Assembly (NCBI GenBank): GCA_029260825.1
Contig: JAJDCM010000367.1
Location: 16,584 to 80,583 of the forward strand
DNA length: 64,000 nt
Direction: 5' to 3'
Source of the DNA: Planctomycetota bacterium
GTDB lineage: Bacteria > Planctomycetota > JACOTG01 > JAJDCM01
Position numbers and translations under genes: made by a program. The notes beneath the pieces are model-generated. The model was not told the DNA's origin and searched no databases. It saw only the letters and a list, made by a program, of their open reading frames with translations. Below, one piece after another: positions 38,122-48,211 of the stretch. Position 1 is the stretch's first letter, and each line of letters starts with the position of its first letter.

Positions 38122-39854
38122 GTGGCGACGTCGATCCGAAACCGGGGTTCATACGGACCTATGTTTTCTCTACCGACCACAAGATGATTGCCAAGCAGTA
38201 CCTATTCCTGGGCATCTTCTATTTGCTAATAGCCGGTTTGTTCGCGGTTCAAATTCGCATGCAGCTGGCCCATCCCGACGCCGAGGCTCCACTGATTGGA
38301 AAGGCGCTTTGGCCTCAAACGGACGGAAAGATGCCTCCTGAGTTTTACAATATGCTCTTTACCATGCATGGATCACTCATGGTGTTCTTCGCGATCACCC
38401 CCATCGTGATCGGAGCCTTTGGTAATTTCGTCATTCCGTTGCAGATCGGGGCCAAAGACATGGCCTTCCCAATCCTGAACATGCTGTCCTTCTGGGTGAT
38501 GTTCATCGGAGGGATCGTCATGGCCGCGTCGTTCTTCGTCCCCCATGGCGCAGCCACCGCTGGCTGGACAGCTTATGCCTCTCTTTCGTCCAGCTCGGAA
38601 GTCACATCCCCCATCTTGGGTCATGGTCAAACATTCTGGCTTCTCGGAATCGCGTTTGCCGGCACATCATCCCTCATGGGAGGCATCAACTATATTGTTA
38701 CCGTGCTCAACTTCCGATGCCGCGGAATGAAACTGCTGAGAATGCCTCTTACTACTTGGGGGCTCTTTTTTACGGCAATCCTAAACGTCCTTTGGGTTCC
38801 AGTTGTGGCTGCCGCCTTGTTCATGGTCCTCGTCGATCGCCTCTTTGGAACTTCTTTCTTCATGGCGGGCCCCCTTGCATCGGTGGAGGGCGGTCAACCC
38901 CTTCTCTACCAGCACCTCTTCTGGGGATTCGGCCATCCCGAGGTCTACATTCTCATTCTTCCCGTCTGGGGACTCGTCGGGGATCTGCTCTCGGTGTTCT
39001 CGCGAAAGCCGGCGTTCGGATACAAAGCGACGGTTTACTCCATGGCCACAATCGTCATCCTCAGCCAGATCGTGTGGGGACATCACCTGTTCACATCGGG
39101 CATGAATCCACTACTTGGCCATGTTTTTGTGTTTCTCACCATCACGATCAGCGTTCCCACTTCCATCTTCTTTCTGAACTGGCTGGCAACTCTGTGGCGA
39201 GGAGCCATTCGACTGACCGAGCCGATGCTCTATGCTCTTGGCATCGTCTTTGTGTTCTGTATCGGCGGCCTCACCGGGCTCTTCAACGCACTCCAAGCTC
39301 TGGACATCTACGTCCACGACACCTATTTCGTTGTCGGGCACTTCCATTACACACTCGCCGCAAGCGTTCTGTTCGGGGTCTTCGCCGGGATCCACTACTG
39401 GTTCCCCAAGATGTTCGGTCGCAACATGAATGCAAGGATGGCCAAGGTTCACTTCTGTCTCACGTTTATCTTTCTCAACTGCGTGTTCTTTTCCATGATG
39501 TACGTGGGTGCGGGCGGTCACATGCGACGCATCTCCGACCCGACGACCTATACCTTCCTAAAAGACTTCCAGGTCTGGAATCGTTTCATGGGCTATTCAA
39601 CTTTGGCCCTGGCTGCAGCTCAGCTTCTTTTCGCGTGGAACTTTTTTCACAGCCTATTCTTTGGCAAGAAAGCGCAACAGAATCCTTGGCAGGCGAACAC
39701 TCTCGAGTGGTCTGCACCAACACCTCCTCCTCACGGCAACTTTCTCTCTCCTCCCAAGGTCGCCCGAGGTCCGTACGAGTTCAACTCTCCCCTCTCCGGT
39801 GACCGAGACTGGCTCATGCAAGACGACCCAGCTGCAACGGCGTCAGACTCCTGA
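38118..39854 (+). CDS. coxA: Cytochrome c oxidase subunit I
   Basis: FSTDHKMIAKQYLFLG, HGSLMVFFAITPIVIGAFGNFVIPLQIGAKDMAFP, WGFGHPEVYILILPVWG, HDTYFVVGHFHYT. ATGA overlap with coxB. Confidence 0.98.
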   Translation: MSGDVDPKPGFIRTYVFSTDHKMIAKQYLFLGIFYLLIAGLFAVQIRMQLAHPDAEAPLIGKALWPQTDGKMPPEFYNMLFTMHGSLMVFFAITPIVIGAFGNFVIPLQIGAKDMAFPILNMLSFWVMFIGGIVMAASFFVPHGAATAGWTAYASLSSSSEVTSPILGHGQTFWLLGIAFAGTSSLMGGINYIVTVLNFRCRGMKLLRMPLTTWGLFFTAILNVLWVPVVAAALFMVLVDRLFGTSFFMAGPLASVEGGQPLLYQHLFWGFGHPEVYILILPVWGLVGDLLSVFSRKPAFGYKATVYSMATIVILSQIVWGHHLFTSGMNPLLGHVFVFLTITISVPTSIFFLNWLATLWRGAIRLTEPMLYALGIVFVFCIGGLTGLFNALQALDIYVHDTYFVVGHFHYTLAASVLFGVFAGIHYWFPKMFGRNMNARMAKVHFCLTFIFLNCVFFSMMYVGAGGHMRRISDPTTYTFLKDFQVWNRFMGYSTLALAAAQLLFAWNFFHSLFFGKKAQQNPWQANTLEWSAPTPPPHGNFLSPPKVARGPYEFNSPLSGDRDWLMQDDPAATASDS

Positions 39855-39863
39855 AAGGAAACG

Positions 39864-40457
39864 ATGGAAGCAACTTCAAGCATCGACCCCGAGCTCGAAT
39901 TCACCTCCACCGGAGTCAATAGCTCCAAACTTGGAATGTGGATTTTCCTCGCTTCCGAGGTCATGTTCTTTACCGGGCTCATTGGAAGCTACATCGTCCT
40001 TCGCCTCGGAAGCGATACCTGGCCGGATCCCTCCCAGCATCTCGCCACATCGGTCCTCGCCATCAACACCTTTGTCTTGATCTGCTCCAGCCTGTCCATG
40101 GTGCTCGGGCTTCAGGCAATCTCTCAGGGCGACCAGAAGAAGCTCACGAAGTACTTGTTGATAACTATTCTTCTGGGGACCACATTCCTCGTCATCAAGG
40201 TCGCGGACTACGTCCACATGATCCACAACAACTTCACGATCACAAGCAGCCTCTTTGGATCCTGCTACTACTTCCTGACCGGATTCCATGGCCTGCATGT
40301 GGCCGGGGGTATCGTTACCCTGGTGGTCGTCCTCATCATGGCAAAGAAGGGACGATTCTCCAAAAGCCATTACGACATGGTTGAGTGCACCGGCCTTTAC
40401 TGGCACTTTGTGGACCTTGTTTGGATCATCCTTTTCGCAATCCTTTGTCTGGTGTGA
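39864..40457 (+). CDS. coxC: Cytochrome c oxidase subunit III
   Basis: KLGMWIFLASEVMFFTGLIGSYIVLRLG ... GFHGLHVAGGIVTLVVVLIMA ... GLYWHFVDLVWIILFAILCL. Confidence 0.95.
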   Translation: MEATSSIDPELEFTSTGVNSSKLGMWIFLASEVMFFTGLIGSYIVLRLGSDTWPDPSQHLATSVLAINTFVLICSSLSMVLGLQAISQGDQKKLTKYLLITILLGTTFLVIKVADYVHMIHNNFTITSSLFGSCYYFLTGFHGLHVAGGIVTLVVVLIMAKKGRFSKSHYDMVECTGLYWHFVDLVWIILFAILCLV

Positions 40458-40459
40458 TC

Positions 40460-40750
40460 ATGAGCACAGCCCCTACCTCGTCGAGCTTCAGCCCACTCAA
40501 AGTGTTTGCCTGGCTCACCATCTTGACCGTTCTTGAAATCGGACTGACCTATGTCGATCTCTCCAAACCGACTCTAGCCGCAGGACTGATTCTGTCCGCG
40601 ATCGCAAAAGCAATCCTCGTGGCCCTCTACTTCATGCATATGAAGTTCGAAGGAAAATTGATCTGGGGCATGGTGGTCGCAAGCATCTTTGTTGGGGTAA
40701 TCTTCCTGGTCGGACTGGTGCCCGACATAGTAGTCGGATACTGGAGGTAA
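40460..40750 (+). CDS. Cytochrome c oxidase subunit IV-family protein
   Basis: FAWLTILTVLEIGLTYVDL...SAIAKAILVALYFMHMKFEGKLIW, typical of the small prokaryotic COX IV family. Confidence 0.85.
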   Translation: MSTAPTSSSFSPLKVFAWLTILTVLEIGLTYVDLSKPTLAAGLILSAIAKAILVALYFMHMKFEGKLIWGMVVASIFVGVIFLVGLVPDIVVGYWR

Positions 40751-40755
40751 CGTTC

Positions 40756-41025
40756 TTGCGAATCCCGACAGTACTCAAGCTGGTCGCCACCAGCCTACTG
40801 CTTGCCATGCTGTGGGCTGCGGTTGGGGATGCTCAGTGCTCGATGTGCAAAGAAAGCCTGGCCTCAGGCGGGAAAGGCGGACTCTTGCTCGGATTCAAGC
40901 TGAGCGTGGCCTTACTCCTTGCCGTGCCATTCACCATGGTTAGTCTTGCCATCTTGATTCTAGCTCGCTCGTGCCGCCGCCAGAAACGACGTCAACAAGA
41001 AGCTCTCCTGGCTCGGAACCGCTAG
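40756..41025 (+). CDS. Small secreted/membrane protein with CxMC motif, cox-operon associated
   Basis: TTG start 5 nt after the subunit IV stop; signal peptide then AQCSMCKESLASGGKGGLLLGFKLSVALLLAVPFTMVSLAILIL (one TM). Confidence 0.75.
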   Translation: MRIPTVLKLVATSLLLAMLWAAVGDAQCSMCKESLASGGKGGLLLGFKLSVALLLAVPFTMVSLAILILARSCRRQKRRQQEALLARNR

Positions 41026-41062
41026 CGCGGTGAGTCGGAGCGATCAAAAATCGAGACTAAGA

Positions 41063-41482
41063 CTAAGCCCCCCTCCTTTTTTTGGCATCGAATTCCGCCA
41101 CCTTCGACAAAGTCATTGCCTTCAAGAACGTGACCTGCTTCTCGCGATGGCTTACCCAAAACTCATGGGCGGGACACGCTCTTTCATCCGAGCACTCTGA
41201 AGTCCGAAGCATGCAAATCTTGTTGACGATCGCATCGTCCAGGGCGACGCTAATATCGAAGAGAGATAGCTTCGACGGATCGCGCTTCAGCCGGATCCCA
41301 CCCCCGACTCCCCTCTGACTGACAACGATCCCTTTCAACGCGAGGCGATGCATGATCTTCGCCAGATAGGGAACAGGAAGATCGGTTTCCTCAGCAATTG
41401 TCTTGATGACAACGGGATCACCACCGACTCCAACCAAATAGGAAAGAGCCTTGACCGCATATCCGACTGACAGCCCCAGCAT
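41063..41482 (-). CDS. Rrf2-family regulator with Cys triad
   Basis: SVGYAVKALSYLVGVGGDPVVIKTIAEETDLPVPYLAKIMHRLALKGIVVSQRGVGGGIRLKRDP; CMLRTSECSDERACPAH. Confidence 0.93.
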   Translation of the reverse strand: MLGLSVGYAVKALSYLVGVGGDPVVIKTIAEETDLPVPYLAKIMHRLALKGIVVSQRGVGGGIRLKRDPSKLSLFDISVALDDAIVNKICMLRTSECSDERACPAHEFWVSHREKQVTFLKAMTLSKVAEFDAKKRRGA

Positions 41483-41700
41483 AGGCTACCCCTTGCGACT
41501 TCAGGGTTGAAGCCTCCCAAAGACATCCAGCGCTCCAGGATACAATCGTGTCGGTCCGCGAGAAGCTTCGCGACCATGGGTGCTGAGACTATCAGCGACG
41601 CTGGCCAAAATCCAGACAGTTTACGTCATTGAAGCCGGTACATCGTTGCGGTCTTCAGTCGAGCACCCTGACGGATTCGCTAAGCCGATCAATCGACCAG

Positions 41701-42646
41701 CTATTCCTCCCGAAGATACCCCAGCTCGCTCAACCGATCCCTGACCTCTTTGGAGAGCAGCACTTGATCAGCCTTTTCCTGGTGAAACCCCGTTCGCTTC
41801 ACCAGCTGAGAGAAAAACTCGGCAGTTTCCCTCTCAGCTCTGGACAGATCCTGCAGCTCCCCCGGGTCCTTGCGTAGATCGTAGAGGTATTCGCGCCGGA
41901 CATCCTCTTCACCGGTCAAATATCCAAACCCCGCCCAACGGATATACCTCCAGGAGTCGCTGCGTACCGAGGTTTCGTCGACACCTGCCGGAAGGTCTCT
42001 TCGGCTAATCGCCATCAGCCTCTCCTCGAACTCACCGGAGTGAATAAGAGGCAAGAGCGAAACACCCTCCACATTCTCAGGAATGACAATGTCGACCATT
42101 TCCAGCAGTGTCGGCATGATATCCAGGCCCCGGACTTGCCGTCCGATCCGCTTTCCCCGAAGCGATTCGCCAGGAGGCTTGATCAACAAGGGGACACGAA
42201 GTAACTCGTCGTGCAGAGTGTCTGCGTGCCTGCCAATAGCCCCGTGCTCGTTGAACTCCTCGCCGTGATCCGACGTGAACACGATCACGGTGTCCTGATA
42301 GACGTTCTTTTCACGCAAGTAGGAAATCAACGCTCCGAAGGCTTCGTCCATTCCTCGCACTTCGGCGTCGTAGGAGCGAACGATATGAGCGAGATCTCCT
42401 GGTCCTAAGTCAATCTTTGGCTGGACGATGCCGTTGAGCCGATCTAGATACTCCACCGAAATATTCAGAGGCAATGACCAGATGGTCGTATCGGAGCGTA
42501 TCGATTGAAATCAGAATGACATTGGGTCGAAAACTGAATTGACACTCAGTCCTGGCCAGGATGATGACCCCGCCCCCGAGGAAAGCACCGAAGATCAAAA
42601 TAGCAGCGACTATCTTACTCCGACCTTCAGGTGGTTCCACCTTCAC
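41701..42646 (-). pseudogene. Sulfatase pseudogene with internal deletion and frameshift
   Basis: ORF 42410..42646 starts a sulfatase (FRPNVILISIDTLRYDHL). ORF 41701..42474, in another frame, supplies only the C-terminal half (VRSYDAEVRGMDEAFGALISYLREKNVYQDTVIVFTSDHGEEFNEHG...). The (C/S)xPSR catalytic segment is absent. Confidence 0.85.
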
Positions 42647-42828
42647 GGGAATTTCCTTCGCTCGTTTCCACAGGCAAGAAAACTGGCAATGTCATCATGG
42701 ATCCTCCTCCGCGAACGAGGAGTCCCACAAGCCAAAACACTTTCGGATATTATCGCTCCCTCCTTCCAACGCGAATCCTCAAGAGCGGTGGCTCAAACCT
42801 GCGGATGGGAACGGTGTGATCCATATTG

Positions 42829-43230
42829 CTAGAACGGCCAGAGTTTGTACTCCGCAAGGCTTGAGTAGTCCGCAGCGTCGATGCTTGTGACAACATCGCT
42901 CTGGTCGAGAACGATGATCCAGCCATTCGTCCCGACCTGACTGTGACCGATAGCCAGGAGGGGAAAGGGGCTGAAACCGACCGTCACGCCGACCCCCATT
43001 CCTTTCTGAATCCGCTGGGTATAGACCAGGACCTCGAAGTCTCCAGATGTGTGAAAAACGTCAACGGGGACACCGAGCTGATCGTAGATTTGCGCCTTCG
43101 TTGTCACCCCAGGGAGGATCGCACTCGTGTCGTCCGGACGAACTCCGATGCGCGCCTGAGTGCAGCTCGTGAGCCCGAGGAGCACAAGAAAGGCGAGGGC
43201 AAAAATGAGTCGGATCGGTTGAACGTTCAT
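42829..43230 (-). CDS. BamE/SmpA-like small lipoprotein 1
   Basis: Lipobox LTSC; ILPGVTTKAQIYDQLGVPVDVF...ends AEYKLWPF. Confidence 0.7.
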   Translation of the reverse strand: MNVQPIRLIFALAFLVLLGLTSCTQARIGVRPDDTSAILPGVTTKAQIYDQLGVPVDVFHTSGDFEVLVYTQRIQKGMGVGVTVGFSPFPLLAIGHSQVGTNGWIIVLDQSDVVTSIDAADYSSLAEYKLWPF

Positions 43231-43676
43231 ACTTTGGGTTTCTCCGAGCTCAGCTTGTTCGATGAGGGAGCGCGGTCGGCCGTGTCCTCAAACGGTGGCC
43301 GTACGACGTCTCGTCTGCTCCTGGTCACGTACGTGACCCTTCCGTTGAGATCGCACTCGATCAAGAGTTCATCGACTTCCACCGATTCCTCCCAACCGAA
43401 AGGGAGCCAGAGAAAGTACCGAGCAATGAACCCGGTCGTGCGGACATCCGTTGCGCTGTACTTGAAGGAACGGGTGTCTTTGATGGGAATGTCTGGAGCA
43501 CCGAGCTTTCGAAGGACCTCCCGGAAATGTGTCTTTCCGACCTCGATAAACGATGTGTCCAGGTTTCGAGCGCCGTCGTTGATCACCGTGCGAGAGAAAA
43601 AACAACCGGAGGCCGAGAAGGACAAGGCAATTGCCAGGAACATTATCAGGATTGATCGCTGCATGTCAGACTCCAA
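43227..43676 (-). CDS. BamE/SmpA-like small lipoprotein 2
   Basis: Lipobox SASGC; FIEVGKTHFREVLRKLGAPDIPIKDTRSFKYSATDV. ATGA overlap with the next gene. Confidence 0.7.
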   Translation of the reverse strand: MESDMQRSILIMFLAIALSFSASGCFFSRTVINDGARNLDTSFIEVGKTHFREVLRKLGAPDIPIKDTRSFKYSATDVRTTGFIARYFLWLPFGWEESVEVDELLIECDLNGRVTYVTRSRRDVVRPPFEDTADRAPSSNKLSSEKPKV

Positions 43677-44061
43677 ATGGCCAGTAGTCCCATGTGAGCT
43701 CCTTGGAGTTCTCGCTCACGCTCACTTGCTGGACGACTCCGTCCTTGTTCACAATAATCAGCGCCGAGTCGACTCCGACATTCGTCCTGCTGAAATTCAC
43801 GATGAGGAGATTCAAGGAGTTCTTCTTCGAGTCTCCGAACGTATAGAGCAAGACCTGCCCTCCGTCCGAGGTGGGAATGATGTTGTTGGGAGGACCGCCG
43901 ACCAATTTGGGTACATCGGCAATCTTCGTCTTGCCAACCACGATTCCCTCGACCCTGTCGTGAAAATCGGAAATATTTGTCCGTGATCGATTCCATGCAC
44001 ATCCCCCGGAGAACAAGGTCCCCAGGAAACAGGCCAACAGGACAATTTTCGTGCCGCGCAT
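43666..44061 (-). CDS. BamE/SmpA-like small lipoprotein 3
   Basis: MRGTKIVLLACFLGTLFSGGC lipobox; GIVVGKTKIADVPKLVGGPPNNII...ends LTWDYWPFGV. ATG 44061 preferred over the ORF-track start. Confidence 0.7.
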   Translation of the reverse strand: MRGTKIVLLACFLGTLFSGGCAWNRSRTNISDFHDRVEGIVVGKTKIADVPKLVGGPPNNIIPTSDGGQVLLYTFGDSKKNSLNLLIVNFSRTNVGVDSALIIVNKDGVVQQVSVSENSKELTWDYWPFGV

Positions 44062-44305
44062 ATGCTCTCCTCTTTCTCTTATATTTGTCTGAACCGAATG
44101 CCAGCTTCCGACCGCCGAGACGCTTGATCTCCTGGCCGTTACCCGAGCATCCGCCAAGCTCAGGCACCGCAAGTCTATCAATCCTCCGCTGATAGTCCGG
44201 TAATAAAGCGATTTTTGGCGATGCAGAGCCGGGGTGAAAGGACTGTCCTCCGTGAAGCTTCGTTTCTCGAATCCCGTCATCGCTCGGCAAACACATGACC
44301 CTCTG

Positions 44306-47300
44306 TCACCGGTTGCAAGCTCCATTCTGCTCGGCGAGCTTCCGGGTCTGTTGGCACAACTGCCAGCAGTCGTCATCCCTGGAGAGAAAGCGCTCGGCTT
44401 CGTCAAGAGCATCCAGGGCTTCATCGGCTCTCCCCAGATCAACAAAACCCATCGCCAAAAAGACAAGGGCACCAGGTCGAATCTCTTCGACCCCTTTTGC
44501 TTCGGAACGAACAAGATCCTCAAGACACATCACACCGTCCAACGAGTCTCCGCACCGAATCCTCGCGGCCCCCAAATTCCGGAGATAGAGCGGAACTTCC
44601 GTATCAAGTCCAAGCGCGATGATCGAAGCATCTCTGGATCTAGACCAGGCGTCGCTCCCGGAACCGGAGTCCAAGAGGGTTCTCCAGGTGCGCCATGCAA
44701 GTCGACGCGGGTCATTTCCCTCGGCCCGAATGACCTGCTTCATGGCCCGGCGCTCGTCGTCACCCCGGAAAGAGACTCCGGATATGAATTCCAGTCGCTC
44801 TCCCACATTCATGTCACTCGAATTCGTTTGATCGAGTCGAGCCGCCACCTCTTCCCGAAGGATTCTCTGCTGCTTCCGGACCGATTTCTCTTCCACGGAG
44901 CGCCCCTGCTCCCAAAGCCTCACCGTTCGATCTTTCGATGCCGACGCCAGAGTTGCTCCTGAAGGACTGAAGGACACCGAATTGACCCACCAGCTATGAC
45001 CGAGAAGGCGGGCAACCACCTTCATGGACTCCACGTCCCAGATCAGGATGCTTCGGTCCCTTGCACCCGAAGCTAGCCGGCTGCCATCCGGTGTAAAGCT
45101 AAGGGAGGTGACCCCGCGCGAATGGGCCTTCTCACGACGAAGTGGAACCAGCCCCATCCCCCGGATTTCCCAGATCTGGATCGATCCGCCGGTGCTCCCT
45201 CCGAACAGACGAGATCCATCCGGCGAAAAACAAAGGGACAGGATCGAATCTTCGGCACCGAGACTCGAACTCATCGCTGACCAGCTCGAAGTCTGCCACA
45301 GCTTCACTTCCCCGTCCGTCGATGCTGAGACAAGCCATCCTTCGTCTGGAGAAAAAACGAGGTCCGTGATGCCACTCCCATTTCCTTCGAGAACTCGAAG
45401 GATGCTCATGGCATCCGGATCCCAGATCAAGATGGTTCCGTCGCTTGATCCCGACGCCAACCATCGGCCGGAAAGTGAGTAAACGACCGAATCAACCCAG
45501 CCCGTGACCTCCGCGCACCGGGTGACGGCACCGGTGGAAAGATCTACAAAGCATACTGCGGGGGACCGGGTCCCGACGGCAAGCTGGTTTCCCCCGGGGT
45601 TAAACGCGACGTCGTGGACATGATGCCTGGCATAGTAAGTACCGATATCGATGGCCGATTCGGCATCCCACACCTTGATGACATAGTCCCAGCCTGCGGA
45701 AGCAAGCCGCCTTCCTTCAAGATCCCAGGCGACGGCCTGAACATAGACCGGGTGCCCCCTCAGAACCTCCACGTCGGAAGAAACCGAATCGCTCCAGAAC
45801 TTCACGGCTCCCTCGAATCCACCCGAAACAAATATCTTGCCCTTCGGTGATACCGCAAGAGCTGTAATAGGTTTCTCATGACCTCGAACAATCGACTCAA
45901 CTTTCTCGGTCTTCGTGTCCCACCACCTCAAACTCCGATCTTCGCCGGCCAGAAGGACCTTGTTGGGAGATGAGGGATGGGAAAGACCAAAGGCGATCCT
46001 GTCCGTATCAGAGCCATAGTGGCTCTCGACCCGATCTTCGCGTCCAAACGTCTGAACTCCATGACTGATGGACACGATACTCTCATCGCTTCTGTCGTAG
46101 AAAGCCCTGACCTTCCCAGGAAACCGATCCAAACGTCGAACAAGCCGTCCGGTTTCCGCATTCCACTCACACACACCGGACGCGCTCGTGAGAATCCGAT
46201 CGCCTCCATGATTGTAGGTCAAGCTGATGACATCGGCCCGATCAGCCGCGATCACAAGAATCTCTCGCCCCGAAACAACGTCGATGACGCGAACTTCCGG
46301 TCCGACCGCAATTGCTAGGGAATGCCTTTCCGGATGAAGCGCAATGTCAGGGACCGATCCCCTCTTCGACCGGAAGAGTTCGCCGACTTCCCCCCCGGTC
46401 TTCAGGCTCCACTTTTTGACCGACCCGTCCTCTGATCCGGAAATCAGCACTTGCTTTGAAAGAAATTTCACTGCATGCACAAGACCCTCATGCCCCTCGA
46501 AAGAATGGACCAGGGTTCGCTTTTCCGTATCCCAGACCTCGATCATGTTTCCGTAGGCGACGGCCAGAAGTTCTCCATCCGGGCCAAAGGAAAGAGATCG
46601 AATCCAGCTCCCGAACTCGAGGGTGCAATCACTCTGATCAAGCCTCCCGTAGAAGTGATGCCACTCCCAGTTCCGGAGAGAAGCCGGTGCCGCCTCGAGC
46701 TGCCGCCGTGCTTCCGGCACATCATTGATCCTTAGCGCCGCCTCCGCCGCGCTCATGCTGGCGATATAGCTCTGAAGCAGAGCCTCTTTCCGCTCGGAGG
46801 CAATTGCCCTCTTTGCCCGATTCTCCTGAACCATCAAGGCGGACGGAGTCACCACGACAAAAACAAGGATCACCAGAGACGCCGCTGCAATGAAGCGATT
46901 TCTTCTGACCCACTTCTGGAGATCAACCAGTGGCCCGATACGATGAGCAGCAACGGCTCGCCCATCAAGATGGGCTTCGAGATCTTCCGCCATGTCCAGC
47001 GCACTCGAATATCGCTTCTTGGGATCGCGCGTCATGGCCTTGCTGCAGATGGCCACGAGCTCGGGATGAGCATCGGGATTGATGCGATCGACGGCAACCG
47101 GTTCACCCCGATTGATCTTCTCCACGATGTCTTGCTGTTGCCCACCACGCTTCACATCTTCGTACGGCCTTTGATCCGCGAGAAAAGAATAGAGAATCGC
47201 ACCAAGAGCATAGATATCCGAAAAGGGCCCGACCGCCAGCGGGTCACCGGAAGCCTGCTCGGGCGACATATAATAAGGAGTACCGAGAACCGCACCAGCA

Positions 47301-48211
47301 ACGGTCATCAAGGGAGAATCCGGAGTGGTCTCGAGCTCATCACGACGATCTGTCCGGATAACATCCAAGTCTTCAGAGTCGGGTCGACTCTCTTCATCGT
47401 CCTTGCAGCGGCCGTTTTCAGCCAGCAATTTAGCGAGCCCCCAGTCCAGGACATAGGCCTCGCCGAACTGGCCCACCATCACATTCGAGGGCTTGAGATC
47501 CCGATGAACGACTCCCTTGGAATGAGCATAGGCAATGGTCTGGCAGATCTTCACAAGAACTCCAAGTGCCCTCTGCTGATTCCATCCTTTGTTACCCGCT
47601 CGAGCAAGGCGGAAGATCTCTCCCAGCTCCTCACCTCCAACCTTCTTCATGGTGAAGAAAACGTGGCCCTCAGCGTCGACTCCCAGGTCGTGGATCGGGA
47701 CCACGCCCGGATGATCGAGTTGCCCTGTGATTTGCGCCTCCTCGAGAAAACGAGAGAGCGCCCGGCGTGTCCGGGAGGTTGCTGCAGGCCCGGATTGGGG
47801 GCTCCGGCTGGCACCGGCCACTTTCATGGCCAGTCTTCGCTTGAGGTCGAGATCTTCGACCTCAAGGACGATACCCATCCCTCCACGACCCAGATTGCCG
47901 ACGATACGATAGCGAGAATCATCATCACCCTTGGCGATGGCTCGCTCAACCAGGCGGTCAAGACGAGCGTCGGTGGATTCCGAGCCATCGGAAGAACTCG
48001 GACGTTCTCGATCGGCGGCGATTCCACAAACCTGCTCCAGCCACACCCAATCCTTGAAGAGAGACTCGACTTCGGATGCTTCGAGGGGATGCTTCTTACG
48101 GAGGATCTCCCAGTCCTCCTGACTCGGGTCTGGTGAAGCTTCCAGAAACTCCAGAAAGACCCGTTCCGTGGACGGTGAGATCGACGACGGCCCTGTATTT
48201 TCCTTTTTCAT
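44306..48211 (-). CDS. Ser/Thr protein kinase with C-terminal WD40 propeller(s)
   Basis: [56 protein letters not shown]; many WD40 units (VQAVAWDLEGRRLASAGWDYVIKVWDAES; VTSLSFTPDGSRLASGARDRSILIWDVES). Confidence 0.95.
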   Translation of the reverse strand: MKKENTGPSSISPSTERVFLEFLEASPDPSQEDWEILRKKHPLEASEVESLFKDWVWLEQVCGIAADRERPSSSDGSESTDARLDRLVERAIAKGDDDSRYRIVGNLGRGGMGIVLEVEDLDLKRRLAMKVAGASRSPQSGPAATSRTRRALSRFLEEAQITGQLDHPGVVPIHDLGVDAEGHVFFTMKKVGGEELGEIFRLARAGNKGWNQQRALGVLVKICQTIAYAHSKGVVHRDLKPSNVMVGQFGEAYVLDWGLAKLLAENGRCKDDEESRPDSEDLDVIRTDRRDELETTPDSPLMTVAGAVLGTPYYMSPEQASGDPLAVGPFSDIYALGAILYSFLADQRPYEDVKRGGQQQDIVEKINRGEPVAVDRINPDAHPELVAICSKAMTRDPKKRYSSALDMAEDLEAHLDGRAVAAHRIGPLVDLQKWVRRNRFIAAASLVILVFVVVTPSALMVQENRAKRAIASERKEALLQSYIASMSAAEAALRINDVPEARRQLEAAPASLRNWEWHHFYGRLDQSDCTLEFGSWIRSLSFGPDGELLAVAYGNMIEVWDTEKRTLVHSFEGHEGLVHAVKFLSKQVLISGSEDGSVKKWSLKTGGEVGELFRSKRGSVPDIALHPERHSLAIAVGPEVRVIDVVSGREILVIAADRADVISLTYNHGGDRILTSASGVCEWNAETGRLVRRLDRFPGKVRAFYDRSDESIVSISHGVQTFGREDRVESHYGSDTDRIAFGLSHPSSPNKVLLAGEDRSLRWWDTKTEKVESIVRGHEKPITALAVSPKGKIFVSGGFEGAVKFWSDSVSSDVEVLRGHPVYVQAVAWDLEGRRLASAGWDYVIKVWDAESAIDIGTYYARHHVHDVAFNPGGNQLAVGTRSPAVCFVDLSTGAVTRCAEVTGWVDSVVYSLSGRWLASGSSDGTILIWDPDAMSILRVLEGNGSGITDLVFSPDEGWLVSASTDGEVKLWQTSSWSAMSSSLGAEDSILSLCFSPDGSRLFGGSTGGSIQIWEIRGMGLVPLRREKAHSRGVTSLSFTPDGSRLASGARDRSILIWDVESMKVVARLLGHSWWVNSVSFSPSGATLASASKDRTVRLWEQGRSVEEKSVRKQQRILREEVAARLDQTNSSDMNVGERLEFISGVSFRGDDERRAMKQVIRAEGNDPRRLAWRTWRTLLDSGSGSDAWSRSRDASIIALGLDTEVPLYLRNLGAARIRCGDSLDGVMCLEDLVRSEAKGVEEIRPGALVFLAMGFVDLGRADEALDALDEAERFLSRDDDCWQLCQQTRKLAEQNGACNR

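Noticed and set aside
43646-44296. 216-aa minus-strand ORF
   Set aside because: Overlaps the lipobox-bearing ORF 43666..44061 in another frame; no signal peptide or domain.
45000-46700. Repeated sequence blocks in the kinase gene
   Set aside because: Encode WD40 units; not a DNA-level repeat element.
46943-48136. 397-aa plus-strand ORF
   Set aside because: Antisense to the kinase domain of 44306..48211, which has all canonical kinase motifs.
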